5,674 nucleotides of DNA from an uncultured Oscillibacter sp. (GCA_902462475.1 CABQCB010000128.1:1-5674); one strand, 5' to 3'. Shown: positions 1 to 5,545, counted from the first letter of the stretch. Numbers and translations are program-made. Notes: generated by a model not told the origin, from the letters alone.

Positions 1-3
1 GAT

Positions 4-30
4 CTGGGGGAAGTTTCCCCCGGTCTTTTT
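4..30 (+). terminator. Intrinsic terminator of an upstream unit
   Basis: A stem of 8 bp (positions 4-11 with 16-23, including one G-T wobble) closes an AGTT loop and is followed by TCTTTTT at 24-30. This is the usual form of a Rho-independent terminator reading left to right. The gene it ends lies outside the window. The promoter assigned to queT begins directly after it, so it marks the border between two transcription units. Confidence 0.75.
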
Positions 31-32
31 GC

Positions 33-61
33 TTGCATTTTCCCCACAGGTGTGGTATAGT
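33..61 (+). promoter_or_regulatory. Promoter of queT leader (extended -10)
   Basis: A weak -35 TTGCAT (33-38) is followed after 17 bp by TATAGT (56-61), which matches the consensus -10 at 5 of 6 positions. A TGn extension at 53-55 can compensate for the poor -35. The expected transcription start is near 68, giving a leader of about 165 nt before the queT start codon. Its position immediately after a terminator supports the assignment. The start site is predicted from sequence only. Confidence 0.6.
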
Positions 62-68
62 GCCATCT

Positions 69-130
69 GACAGGTGCCATCTCCCTGTCCAAGCGCCCGC
101 TTCGGGCGTTCGTTCGGCCCCCCGGGGCCG
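69..130 (+). other. Three hairpins in the 5' part of the queT leader
   Basis: Three consecutive inverted repeats precede the riboswitch. GACAGG (69-74) pairs with CCTGTC (84-89). The arms 92-99 and 103-110 form an 8-bp stem with a CTT loop. The arms 115-121 and 124-130 are a GC-only palindrome followed by TTCTCT. None has a proper U-tract, so they are not convincing terminators. They may stabilise the RNA or help the aptamer fold. Their role is unknown. Confidence 0.4.
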
Positions 131-136
131 TTCTCT

Positions 137-224
137 AAACAAAAAAATGGAGGTCGCCCGGGCCTTACCACGGGCTTTTTGTGTGTGTTTGTGCAAAAGA
201 CCTCCGAATTCTTTTCAGGAGGTC
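137..224 (+). promoter_or_regulatory. Probable preQ1 riboswitch, class III-like, controlling queT
   Basis: The leader can fold as an HLout-type pseudoknot. P1 is ACAAAAA (139-145) with TTTTTGT (176-182). Inside its loop GGAGGTC (149-155) pairs with GACCTCC (199-205) as P2. A third hairpin, GCCCG (156-160) with CGGGC (171-175), projects from the junction like P4. This P1-P2-P4 three-way arrangement is what is known for the class III preQ1 aptamer, described from Faecalibacterium and relatives upstream of queT, in which the P4 loop can pair with the SD. Here the P4 loop (161-170) contains CCTT, which can pair with GAGG of the queT SD (219-222) through one G-U pair. The ligand is inferred from the downstream gene and the fold. 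The individual binding-pocket bases were not checked against a covariance model, and class I or II is less likely. Confidence 0.7.
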
Positions 225-228
225 TTTT
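195..228 (+). promoter_or_regulatory. SD-sequestering hairpin of queT
   Basis: AAAAGACCTCC (195-205) is perfectly complementary to GGAGGTCTTTT (218-228), giving an 11-bp stem around a 12-nt loop. Most of the ribosome binding site AGGAGG (217-222) lies in the 3' arm, so this hairpin would hide it. The 5' arm is the same GACCTCC that serves as the 3' strand of the proposed P2, so the two structures exclude each other. The stem also ends in TTTT, so an intrinsic-terminator role is possible, but the buried SD nine bases before the ATG favours translational control. Confidence 0.65.
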
Positions 229-231
229 CCT

Positions 232-729
232 ATGTCCAAATCCCGTTTCACCATCCGGCAGCTGACCACAGCCGCCATCATCGCCGCCGCCTACGCCGCC
301 TTGACGCTGCTGCTGCCCATCCCCCAGTACGGCGGCGTGCAGCTGCGGGTGGCGGAGGCCATGACCGTGCTGCCCTTCTTCTTCCCGGAGGCCATCCCCG
401 GCCTGGCCGTGGGGTGCTTTTTGGCCAACCTGCTGGGCTCCCCCTACGTGCTGGACTGGATCTTCGGCACGCTGGCCACGCTGCTGGCCGCCCTCTGGAC
501 CTCCCGGATCAAGACCCGGGCCCTGGCTCCCCTGCCCCCGGTGGTGTGCAACGCCGTGATCGTGGGCGCGGAGATTGCCTACTTCGCCACGCTGGACGGC
601 GCCGCCTTTTGGCCTGCCTACGCCTTCAACGCCCTGACCGTGGGCCTTGGCGAGGCCATCGCCTGCTTCGTGCTGGGCACACTGCTGCTGCGCGCCCTGG
701 AGCGTGTCCCCGCCCTCAAGCGCGCCTGA
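232..729 (+). CDS. queT: QueT family queuosine-precursor transporter (ECF S component)
   Basis: A 165-aa, very hydrophobic integral membrane protein of the QueT family (formerly DUF988), the substrate-binding S component that works with the shared ECF energizing module to import a queuosine precursor such as preQ1 or queuine. The family signature is clear: VQLRVAEAMTVLPFF at residues 37-51, GCFLANLLG at 61-69 and LDWIFGTLATLLAA at 74-87. About five to six membrane segments can be seen (roughly residues 8-29, 43-67, 73-90, 102-120 and 128-153), with basic residues at both ends. The length is normal for the family. The ATG at 232 was chosen because AGGAGG lies nine bases upstream and the protein begins at the usual family N-terminus; the upstream in-frame codons to 181 fall inside the riboswitch. 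The gene stands alone between two terminators. Regulation is probably by preQ1 through the leader. Substrate identity is inferred from the family. Confidence 0.93.
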   Translation: MSKSRFTIRQLTTAAIIAAAYAALTLLLPIPQYGGVQLRVAEAMTVLPFFFPEAIPGLAVGCFLANLLGSPYVLDWIFGTLATLLAALWTSRIKTRALAPLPPVVCNAVIVGAEIAYFATLDGAAFWPAYAFNALTVGLGEAIACFVLGTLLLRALERVPALKRA

Positions 730-738
730 TGAGATTCC

Positions 739-770
739 CGGGCTCCGTCCAGATGCGGAGCCCGTTTCTT
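739..770 (+). terminator. Intrinsic terminator of queT
   Basis: A 9-bp GC-rich stem (739-747 with 756-764) and an 8-nt loop are followed by TTTCTT at 765-770. It starts nine bases after the queT stop codon and separates queT from fprA, which has its own promoter signals. Confidence 0.85.
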
Positions 771-817
771 ATGCCCGGAAATTTCTTCCTTTCGCCCCCT
801 TGGCCCCTTCCAGGTCC

Positions 818-846
818 TTGAAAATCCCGCGGCAGTGTGATAGGAT
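818..846 (+). promoter_or_regulatory. Probable fprA promoter
   Basis: TTGAAA (818-823; 5 of 6 against the -35 consensus) is separated by 17 bp from TAGGAT (841-846; 4 of 6). A TGn extension at 838-840 strengthens the -10. The predicted start is near 853, giving a leader of about 90 nt. A second possible -10, TATAAA at 903-908, has no good -35 and is considered less likely. Confidence 0.55.
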
Positions 847-893
847 AAACGCTGGAACCCATCTTTTCCCTCGATTCCGCTGTTTTCGGGTCG

Positions 894-923
894 AATCTGC
901 AATATAAAATCTGCGTATATGCA
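894..923 (+). repeat. Small dyad and direct repeat upstream of fprA
   Basis: AATCTGC occurs at 894-900 and again at 908-914, a 14-bp period. An imperfect inverted repeat overlaps it: TGCAATATA (898-906) against TATATGCA (916-923), with one bulged A. The element ends five bases before the fprA SD and also covers the alternative -10 TATAAA. It could be an operator for a redox-responsive regulator or a weak RNA hairpin near the SD. It matches no operator consensus I can name. Confidence 0.35.
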
Positions 924-941
924 TTACTTAGGAGGTTGCCT

Positions 942-2093
942 ATGATCACGAAGGACATCGTTTACATCGGTGCAGACGACAAGGATCTGGACCTGTTTGA
1001 GGGCCAGTATCCTGTGCCCAACGGCGTGTCCTACAATTCCTATGTCATCCTGGATGAGAAGATCGCCGTGATGGACACGGTGGACAAGCGCAAAACGGAG
1101 GAGTTCCTGGCCAATCTGGACGCGGCCCTCAATGGCCGGCAGCCGGACTATCTGGTGGTCAACCATGTGGAGCCCGACCACGCCGCCAACATCCAGTGCC
1201 TGCAGGAGAAGTATCCTGACATGCAGCTGGTGGGCAACGCCAAGACCTTCCAGATGCTGCTTTTGTACTTCCCCAACCTGGACCTGAGCCGCTCCGTCAC
1301 CGTCAAGGAGGGCGACACGCTGTCCCTGGGCCGCCACACGCTGCACTTTGTGATGGCACCCATGGTGCACTGGCCCGAGGTCATGATGACCTATGACGAC
1401 TGCGACAAGGTCCTCTTCAGCGCCGACGGCTTCGGCAAATTCGGTGCGCTGGATACCGACGAGGACTGGGACTGCGAGGCCCGCCGGTACTATTTCAACA
1501 TCGTGGGCAAGTACGGTCCCCAGGTGCAGGCAGTTTTGAAAAAGGCCGCCGGGCTGGACATCCAGATCATCTGCCCCCTCCACGGCCCCGTGCTCAAAGA
1601 GAACCTGGGCCACTATCTGGAAAAATACGATCTTTGGAGCAGCTACGGCGTGGAGACCGAGGGCGTGTTCATCGCCTTTGCCTCCATCCACGGCCACACC
1701 GCCCAGGCGGTGGAGAAGCTGGCGGAGCTGCTCCGTGCCAAGGGCTGCCCCAAGGTGGCCGTGGCCGATCTGACCCGGGGCGATATGGCCGAAGCGCTGG
1801 AGGATGCCTTCCGCTACGGCAAGATCGTGCTGGCCGCCGTCTCCTATAACGCCGGCGTCATGCCCGCCATGGAGGACTTCCTCCACCACCTGAAGGGGAA
1901 GAACTTCCAGAAGCGGACCGTGGCCCTCATGGAAAACGGCTCCTGGGCCCCCTCCGCCGCCCGCACCATGAAGGAGATCCTCTCCCAGATGAAGGAGATC
2001 ACCGTGGTGGAGCCCACCGTCACGCTGCGGGGTGCGTTCAAGGAAAGCGACATGCCTGCCCTGGAGGCACTGGCAGACGCCATTTTGCATTGA
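942..2093 (+). CDS. fprA: Flavodiiron protein FprA (A-type, O2/NO reductase)
   Basis: A 383-aa cytoplasmic flavodiiron protein that reduces O2 to water, and in some members NO to N2O, to protect anaerobes. The N-terminal beta-lactamase-like domain (about residues 1-235) has the complete diiron ligand set: H75, E77, D79 and H80 in NHVEPDH, H143 in MVHWPE, D162 in SADGFG and H214 in CPLHGP. The C-terminal flavodoxin domain (about 240-383) shows the FMN phosphate loop ASIHGHT (247-253), the SYNAG segment (301-305) and ENGSWAPSAA (331-340). It ends after the flavodoxin domain, so it is the simple A class without fused rubredoxin or flavin reductase. The ATG at 942 follows TAGGAGG by six bases; an in-frame TTG at 936 overlaps that spacing and is unlikely. 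It is a single-gene unit. Its expected electron donor, rubredoxin, is encoded at 2999-3157 on the other strand. O2 versus NO preference cannot be read from the sequence. Confidence 0.95.
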   Translation: MITKDIVYIGADDKDLDLFEGQYPVPNGVSYNSYVILDEKIAVMDTVDKRKTEEFLANLDAALNGRQPDYLVVNHVEPDHAANIQCLQEKYPDMQLVGNAKTFQMLLLYFPNLDLSRSVTVKEGDTLSLGRHTLHFVMAPMVHWPEVMMTYDDCDKVLFSADGFGKFGALDTDEDWDCEARRYYFNIVGKYGPQVQAVLKKAAGLDIQIICPLHGPVLKENLGHYLEKYDLWSSYGVETEGVFIAFASIHGHTAQAVEKLAELLRAKGCPKVAVADLTRGDMAEALEDAFRYGKIVLAAVSYNAGVMPAMEDFLHHLKGKNFQKRTVALMENGSWAPSAARTMKEILSQMKEITVVEPTVTLRGAFKESDMPALEALADAILH

Positions 2094-2094
2094 G

Positions 2095-2128
2095 AAAAAA
2101 GCACCGGCCTTTCGGCCGGTGCTTTTTT
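2095..2128. terminator. Bidirectional terminator between fprA and the acyltransferase gene
   Basis: A perfect inverted repeat: AAAAAAGCACCGGCC (2095-2109) with GGCCGGTGCTTTTTT (2114-2128) around a TTTC loop, though the annotated loop extends 2110-2113. It gives a GC stem flanked by an A-tract and a T-tract, so it can stop transcription from both directions. It begins one base after the fprA stop codon. Its last base is part of the stop codon of the convergent gene, so one element closes both units. Confidence 0.93.
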
Positions 2129-2874
2129 CATGGTTTCAGATATGCCGCCGCCTGCAATACGCCGTAGAGGACCGGCTGGTGGATGAGGTAGAGGATCAGG
2201 GAGTGGCGGCCCAAAAACATCAGCGGCCGCACGGCGACGCGCCGCAGCACCGCCTTGTCCTTCCACAGCGGGAACAAAAGCCATCCCACCCAGAAAAGGA
2301 AGATCCACGGCAGCAGGGAAAAATAATCCGTGGAGGAGAAGGAGTGGGGCGGGAACCCCAGGAAGGCCGTCAGTTCATTTTGATACAGCCACTCCGGCAG
2401 CACCTCCGCACCCAGGAGCATCCCCTCGTCGATCTTGCGGGTGAGGGCAAACAGCCCGGCGCACACTGCCGCGCCGGGGATCGGTGGGATCCGCTCCAGC
2501 GCCGGCCGCACTGCCGCTGTGACGGCGGCCGCCGCTCCCAGGAACGTCAAGATCCCCCAGCGCACCGCGTCCTCCGGCGTGGCCAGGCCCGTCACGGCCA
2601 TGACCAGAAGTCCCGCCGCGAACACCTTGGCCCCGTGGCGCAGGGGATGGCGGCTCAGGTGCAGGCAAAAGCCGGAGAGCAGGATGAAGCTCCAGCAGAT
2701 CTGCTGCTGCCAGAGAAAGCCCGGCCAGCCGTCGTACCAGCCAAGTTCCCACCCTCCAAGATTCACCGCGTCCCACAGAGCATGGTAGACCACCATTTCC
2801 ACCAGGGTAAGGCCCCGGAGGGTATCCAGCAGGCCCAGCCGCGCCGCGGGCCGGGCCCTTCCCTTGTATACCAT
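2128..2874 (-). CDS. DUF1624 / HGSNAT_cat family membrane protein (putative acyltransferase)
   Basis: A 248-aa polytopic membrane protein of the heparan-alpha-glucosaminide N-acetyltransferase catalytic-domain family (DUF1624). In bacteria these are thought to transfer acyl groups across the membrane to surface or cell-wall sugars, but the substrate is unknown in most cases. The family N-terminal motif LDTLRGLTLVEMVVYHALWD is at residues 16-35, with D17, R20, G21 and H31. The C-terminal GRHSLILYLIHQPVL is at 222-236. Hydrophobic segments lie near 14-34, 58-73, 82-97, 105-123, 133-145, 186-203 and 222-242. The ATG at 2874 was chosen because AGGGGGG (2881-2887) is then about seven bases upstream; the in-frame ATG at 2880 directly abuts that G-run and leaves no spacing, and would add only two residues. 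It is a single-gene unit with its own promoter and shares a terminator with fprA. No functional link to fprA or rubredoxin is evident. Confidence 0.85.
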   Translation of the reverse strand: MVYKGRARPAARLGLLDTLRGLTLVEMVVYHALWDAVNLGGWELGWYDGWPGFLWQQQICWSFILLSGFCLHLSRHPLRHGAKVFAAGLLVMAVTGLATPEDAVRWGILTFLGAAAAVTAAVRPALERIPPIPGAAVCAGLFALTRKIDEGMLLGAEVLPEWLYQNELTAFLGFPPHSFSSTDYFSLLPWIFLFWVGWLLFPLWKDKAVLRRVAVRPLMFLGRHSLILYLIHQPVLYGVLQAAAYLKP

Positions 2875-2880
2875 CCGCAT

Positions 2881-2887
2881 CCCCCCT
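2881..2887 (-). promoter_or_regulatory. Ribosome binding site deciding the DUF1624 start
   Basis: On the minus strand AGGGGGG can pair with the CCUCC of 16S rRNA through one G-U pair. It sits about seven bases before the ATG at 2874 but directly against the ATG at 2880, which favours the shorter reading. Confidence 0.5.
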
Positions 2888-2906
2888 GTCTCTTTTTTCC
2901 ATCCGT

Positions 2907-2935
2907 ATTGTAAAAAGGGATCCGCTCTCTGTCAA
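2907..2935 (-). promoter_or_regulatory. Near-consensus sigma70-type promoter of the DUF1624 gene
   Basis: On the minus strand a perfect -35 TTGACA (2935-2930) and a -10 TACAAT (2912-2907, 5 of 6) are separated by exactly 17 bp. The predicted start is near 2900, leaving a leader of about 25 nt. It is the best promoter match in the window and suggests constitutive housekeeping-type expression. Confidence 0.85.
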
Positions 2936-2966
2936 CCGGACAAAGGGGCTTTTTCCTGTTTTTCAC

Positions 2967-3000
2967 AAAAAAACGCCGCCCGGTCGGGCGGCGTTTTTTT
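2967..3000. terminator. Terminator of the rubredoxin gene
   Basis: A perfect inverted repeat: A7 plus CGCCGCCC (2967-2981) with GGGCGGCG plus T7 (2986-3000), around the tetranucleotide 2982-2985. On the minus strand it directly follows the rubredoxin stop codon TAA (3001-2999), whose last two bases are in the A/T tract. It isolates rubredoxin from the DUF1624 gene downstream and is symmetric enough to work in both directions. Confidence 0.92.
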
Positions 3001-3157
3001 ACTTTTCCTCGAACTGATCCTTGCCGGCGCTGCACAGGGGGCACACCCAATCGGCGGGCAGATCCTCCCACTTGGTGCCGGGAGCGATACCGTTGTCGGG
3101 GTCACCGGCAGCCTCGTCATACACATAGCCGCAAAGAACGCACTCATACTTCTTCAT
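2999..3157 (-). CDS. rd: Rubredoxin
   Basis: A 52-aa rubredoxin, a small cytoplasmic one-electron carrier with a single iron held by four cysteines. The cysteines are C6 and C9 in CVLCGYVYD and C39 and C42 in [13 protein letters not shown]. The conserved aromatic and acidic residues of the fold are present: Y4, Y11, Y13, the [10 protein letters not shown] turn (19-28), W30, W37 and F49. The length is exactly typical. The ATG at 3157 follows AGGAGG (3165-3170) by seven bases. In anaerobic Firmicutes rubredoxin commonly donates electrons to flavodiiron proteins, so it is the likely partner of the fprA product encoded nearby. It may also serve rubrerythrin or other oxidative-stress enzymes not in this window. 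It is probably transcribed alone from the extended -10 at 3198-3206, although read-through from the polysaccharide operon, which ends 87 bases upstream, is possible. Confidence 0.97.
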   Translation of the reverse strand: MKKYECVLCGYVYDEAAGDPDNGIAPGTKWEDLPADWVCPLCSAGKDQFEEK

Positions 3158-3197
3158 GTTTTTTCCTCCTCAAGTGTTTTGTATGCTTTCTTCCTGC

Positions 3198-3206
3198 ATC
3201 ATAGCA
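3198..3206 (-). promoter_or_regulatory. Probable rubredoxin promoter (extended -10)
   Basis: On the minus strand TGC followed by TATGAT forms an extended -10 (3206-3198), with TATGAT matching consensus at 5 of 6 positions. The -35 at the right distance (CAGCAT, 3226-3221) is poor. A second arrangement, TTGGAA (3238-3233) with TATACT (3213-3208), has a long 19-bp spacing. The predicted start is about 35 bases before the rubredoxin ATG. Confidence 0.5.
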
Positions 3207-3244
3207 GAGTATATCCAGAAATGCTGTTGTTTTTCCAACAGTGA

Positions 3245-5545
3245 TCAACGAATTTTTTTGCGCAGCTTCTCCTTGACCTCCGGACTGAGCAGCTTGGCCG
3301 CCGCCCGGATCGGCAGGGGGCGCAGAGCGAAAAAGCGCTTGCGCACCTGATCGAAGGGCTCCAGGGCATAGGCGGCGAAAAAGGCGGACCGGTCAGGGGG
3401 CTGGGCAATGGGAGAGGCCAGCCGGGGATTGCCGGCGATGGCACGCTCCAGGGGGAATTTCTCCTTGGCCAGAGGCAGCTGGTCAAAAAGATGGCTTCCG
3501 TGGGCGGTATTGACCAGCAGCAGCGAAACGCCCTTTTCCTGCTGCTCCGGCAGCTCATCGCTCCGCAGGCCCCAGAAGTCGCCCAGGGTGAAATCGCCCA
3601 CCCGGGCGGCGGAGGTATAGGCACAGCGGTAGCAGCTGGGCCGCAGGAACAGCGCCCGGCCGAAGGCATGGCCGTACTCCGTCGCAAACAGCGGCGCGGA
3701 ATCCACACTGCCGTCGCTGTACACCACGGTGAAGTGACTGTCCTTCCAGCCGGTGACCTTGTTGCGGAAGCGCACCGCCTGGATCGTCTTGCCCTTGCGG
3801 CGCTCAATGGAGCGCACCATGTCCTCCCATACGCCGGGGGAGGGCACGCCATGGCAGACCAGATCGCAGGTGACCAGGTTGTCCGGCCGGGTGCCCAGAT
3901 AGCGGTACAGCCCGTCCACCTGACAAGGAGTGCCGGAAAAGAGCACCAGACGGCTTTCCAGCCAGTGCTTCACCTCCCGGTAGCAATCCCCCAGGTCGCT
4001 TTGCACGTACTTGGCGCCCCGCAGACGCCAGAGCTCCTCCTTGCGGAAGCACGCCACGTGCCGCAGATGCTGATGGCCGTCCATGGCGGCGCCGAACACC
4101 ACGCCGCCGCACTCGAGCACATACTCCGCCAGCAGGGAGAACACGCCCCCGGAGGTGGAGTCCTTGCGGATGTCCTCGACCCGGTTCCAGGCGGCAAAGG
4201 CCGCCGGCAGCGGGCGCTCCGGCTGCTCCCGGAGGGCCGGGCAAATGGCGGTGCAGTGGCCGCAGCGGACGCACAGGTCACTGTGGATCACCGGGTAGAG
4301 GAAGCCCTCCTTGTCCCGCTCCATGGTGATGGCGTCCTTGGGGCAGCCGCTGGCGCAGGCGCCGCAGCCGGTGCAGTGGATATGGGACGCCAGCGTGGGC
4401 AGGCTGTCCTGCGCCGGTGCCGGTTCCTCCTCCCGGGGTTCCAGCGGCTCATCCGCCAGTGCCCGGCGAAGATACTCCACCGAGTCCCGCCGGGCCTGCT
4501 CCAGCCGCCGCTCCACCTCGGACCAGCAGATGGCATCGTGCACGTCGGCGGTGTCGCCCTTGCCCACCACCCGGTTTTCAAGTCCCAGGCGGCTGAGCAG
4601 GCTGAAGGTGCGGGAACTCTCCGGCGCGGCCAGCTCGCTGGGGGCCACGGCGGTGAAAAAGGGCTTTTGGAACTGGACGGAGAACACCGTCCCGTGGAAG
4701 GAGTTGGTGCACACATAGCTGGCGCCCCGGAACAATCCCAGGAACTCCGCCGGGCCCGCGTCCAGCACACAACGGGCCTTGGGATGCACCCGCTGACGGA
4801 TGCCGCAAAGCTGCACCACCGGCAGCCCCGTCTCCTCCGCCAGGCGGCGGATATAGGGTGCCAGCGCGCCGGGCTTGCTGATGCAGTAGCACAGGATATA
4901 GCCGCCCTTCTCCGCCGGGGGCGCCGCAATGGCGCTCCAGGCGCTCTGGTCCAGCAGCAGCGTGGGGTCCAGCACCACGGGCACGGTCTTGCCCGTCACA
5001 TGCTCCACGATGGCCTGTCCCTGCCGCTCCCGCACGGAGATATGGGAAAAGGCGTCCAGATAGGACCGAAGCTCTTCCTCCATCCCCTCCGGCACCGACG
5101 GGATGCCGAAGGAGGGGGCGTAGGCGATCTTGCGCTTTTGGGAGAAGGCACCGAAAAATACCGGGTCGAACTTTCCATCGGGAAAGATCTTCGGGTTCCA
5201 GATCTGATCGCTGCCGGAGAGGATCACATCATAGGGAAGATCCGCGCCCGCCAGTTCTGCTGCGCTCTCGTAGCGGTGGGAAGAGCGCTTGAGGTACTGG
5301 CGGGAAAATGCCTCGAAGCGGTCGTAGCGTGCCTTGAGGGCCCCATAGTGCAGGGCGGTATGGGCGTCCGCCGCCGCGCTGCCCAGTCCCGTGGGGGCGC
5401 GGAAGAGGGCGTTATTTTGGTTGACGTAGTAGTCCACGATCTCACATTCCCCGCCCAGGGCCTCCACGGCCCGCTCCGTGGCATAGGCCTGCAAAAGGGC
5501 CCCGTAGTGGTGGATGTGGTAAAAGGTGACCAGTCCTGTTTTCAA
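3245..5545 (-). CDS. Fusion: polysaccharide pyruvyl transferase + ferredoxin/FrhB-like domain
   Basis: A 766-aa two-part cytoplasmic protein. Residues 1 to about 350 are a polysaccharide pyruvyl transferase domain, the family that adds ketal pyruvate from phosphoenolpyruvate to surface glycans: HHYGALLQA (12-20), LSGSDQIWNP (109-118), VLDPTLLL (191-198) and CTNSFHGTVFSV (279-290). A charged, proline-rich linker spans about 362-388. A ferredoxin module follows with two 4Fe-4S motifs: C391, C394, C397, C401-P and C425, C428, C431, C435-P. The rest is a coenzyme F420 hydrogenase/dehydrogenase beta-subunit-like domain: STSGGVFSLLAE (463-474), FSGTPCQVDGL (536-546), CDLVCHGVPSP (560-570), CYRCAYTSAARVGDFTLGDFWG (638-659, shown here as its key cysteines C638 and C641). 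These families are usually neighbouring separate genes in capsule clusters. Translation starts at TTG 5545, seven bases after AGGGGAG, overlapping the upstream stop by four bases. The chemistry of the redox half is not known. Confidence 0.85.
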   Translation of the reverse strand: MKTGLVTFYHIHHYGALLQAYATERAVEALGGECEIVDYYVNQNNALFRAPTGLGSAAADAHTALHYGALKARYDRFEAFSRQYLKRSSHRYESAAELAGADLPYDVILSGSDQIWNPKIFPDGKFDPVFFGAFSQKRKIAYAPSFGIPSVPEGMEEELRSYLDAFSHISVRERQGQAIVEHVTGKTVPVVLDPTLLLDQSAWSAIAAPPAEKGGYILCYCISKPGALAPYIRRLAEETGLPVVQLCGIRQRVHPKARCVLDAGPAEFLGLFRGASYVCTNSFHGTVFSVQFQKPFFTAVAPSELAAPESSRTFSLLSRLGLENRVVGKGDTADVHDAICWSEVERRLEQARRDSVEYLRRALADEPLEPREEEPAPAQDSLPTLASHIHCTGCGACASGCPKDAITMERDKEGFLYPVIHSDLCVRCGHCTAICPALREQPERPLPAAFAAWNRVEDIRKDSTSGGVFSLLAEYVLECGGVVFGAAMDGHQHLRHVACFRKEELWRLRGAKYVQSDLGDCYREVKHWLESRLVLFSGTPCQVDGLYRYLGTRPDNLVTCDLVCHGVPSPGVWEDMVRSIERRKGKTIQAVRFRNKVTGWKDSHFTVVYSDGSVDSAPLFATEYGHAFGRALFLRPSCYRCAYTSAARVGDFTLGDFWGLRSDELPEQQEKGVSLLLVNTAHGSHLFDQLPLAKEKFPLERAIAGNPRLASPIAQPPDRSAFFAAYALEPFDQVRKRFFALRPLPIRAAAKLLSPEVKEKLRKKIR

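Noticed and set aside
105..136. GC palindrome 115-130 as an intrinsic terminator in the queT leader
   Set aside because: It is followed by TTCTCTAAAC, which is not a U-tract, and a terminator before the aptamer would make the switch pointless.
33..821. A 262-codon plus-strand frame overlapping queT and its leader
   Set aside because: It runs through the promoter, the riboswitch and the queT terminator in a different frame from queT, is rich in R, P, A and H, and has no SD.
903..908. TATAAA as the main -10 of fprA
   Set aside because: No acceptable -35 is found 16 to 18 bases upstream. The TTGAAA/TAGGAT pair at 818-846 has ideal spacing and a TGn extension.
936..941. TTG at 936 as the fprA start
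   Set aside because: It lies immediately after the AGGAGG (930-935), leaving no spacing, while the ATG at 942 is ideally placed.
924..2090. A 388-codon open frame on the minus strand, antisense to fprA
   Set aside because: Its composition is dominated by H, G, V and L, as expected of a reverse-complement shadow, and the plus strand encodes a complete flavodiiron protein with all iron ligands.
3222..3243. Hairpin after the fusion gene stop codon (CTGTTG 3224-3229 with CAACAG 3236-3241) as its terminator
   Set aside because: The stem is only six good pairs and on the minus strand is followed by CATTTC, without a U-tract. It also overlaps possible -35 sequences of the rubredoxin promoter. It may be a weak terminator, but I do not call it.
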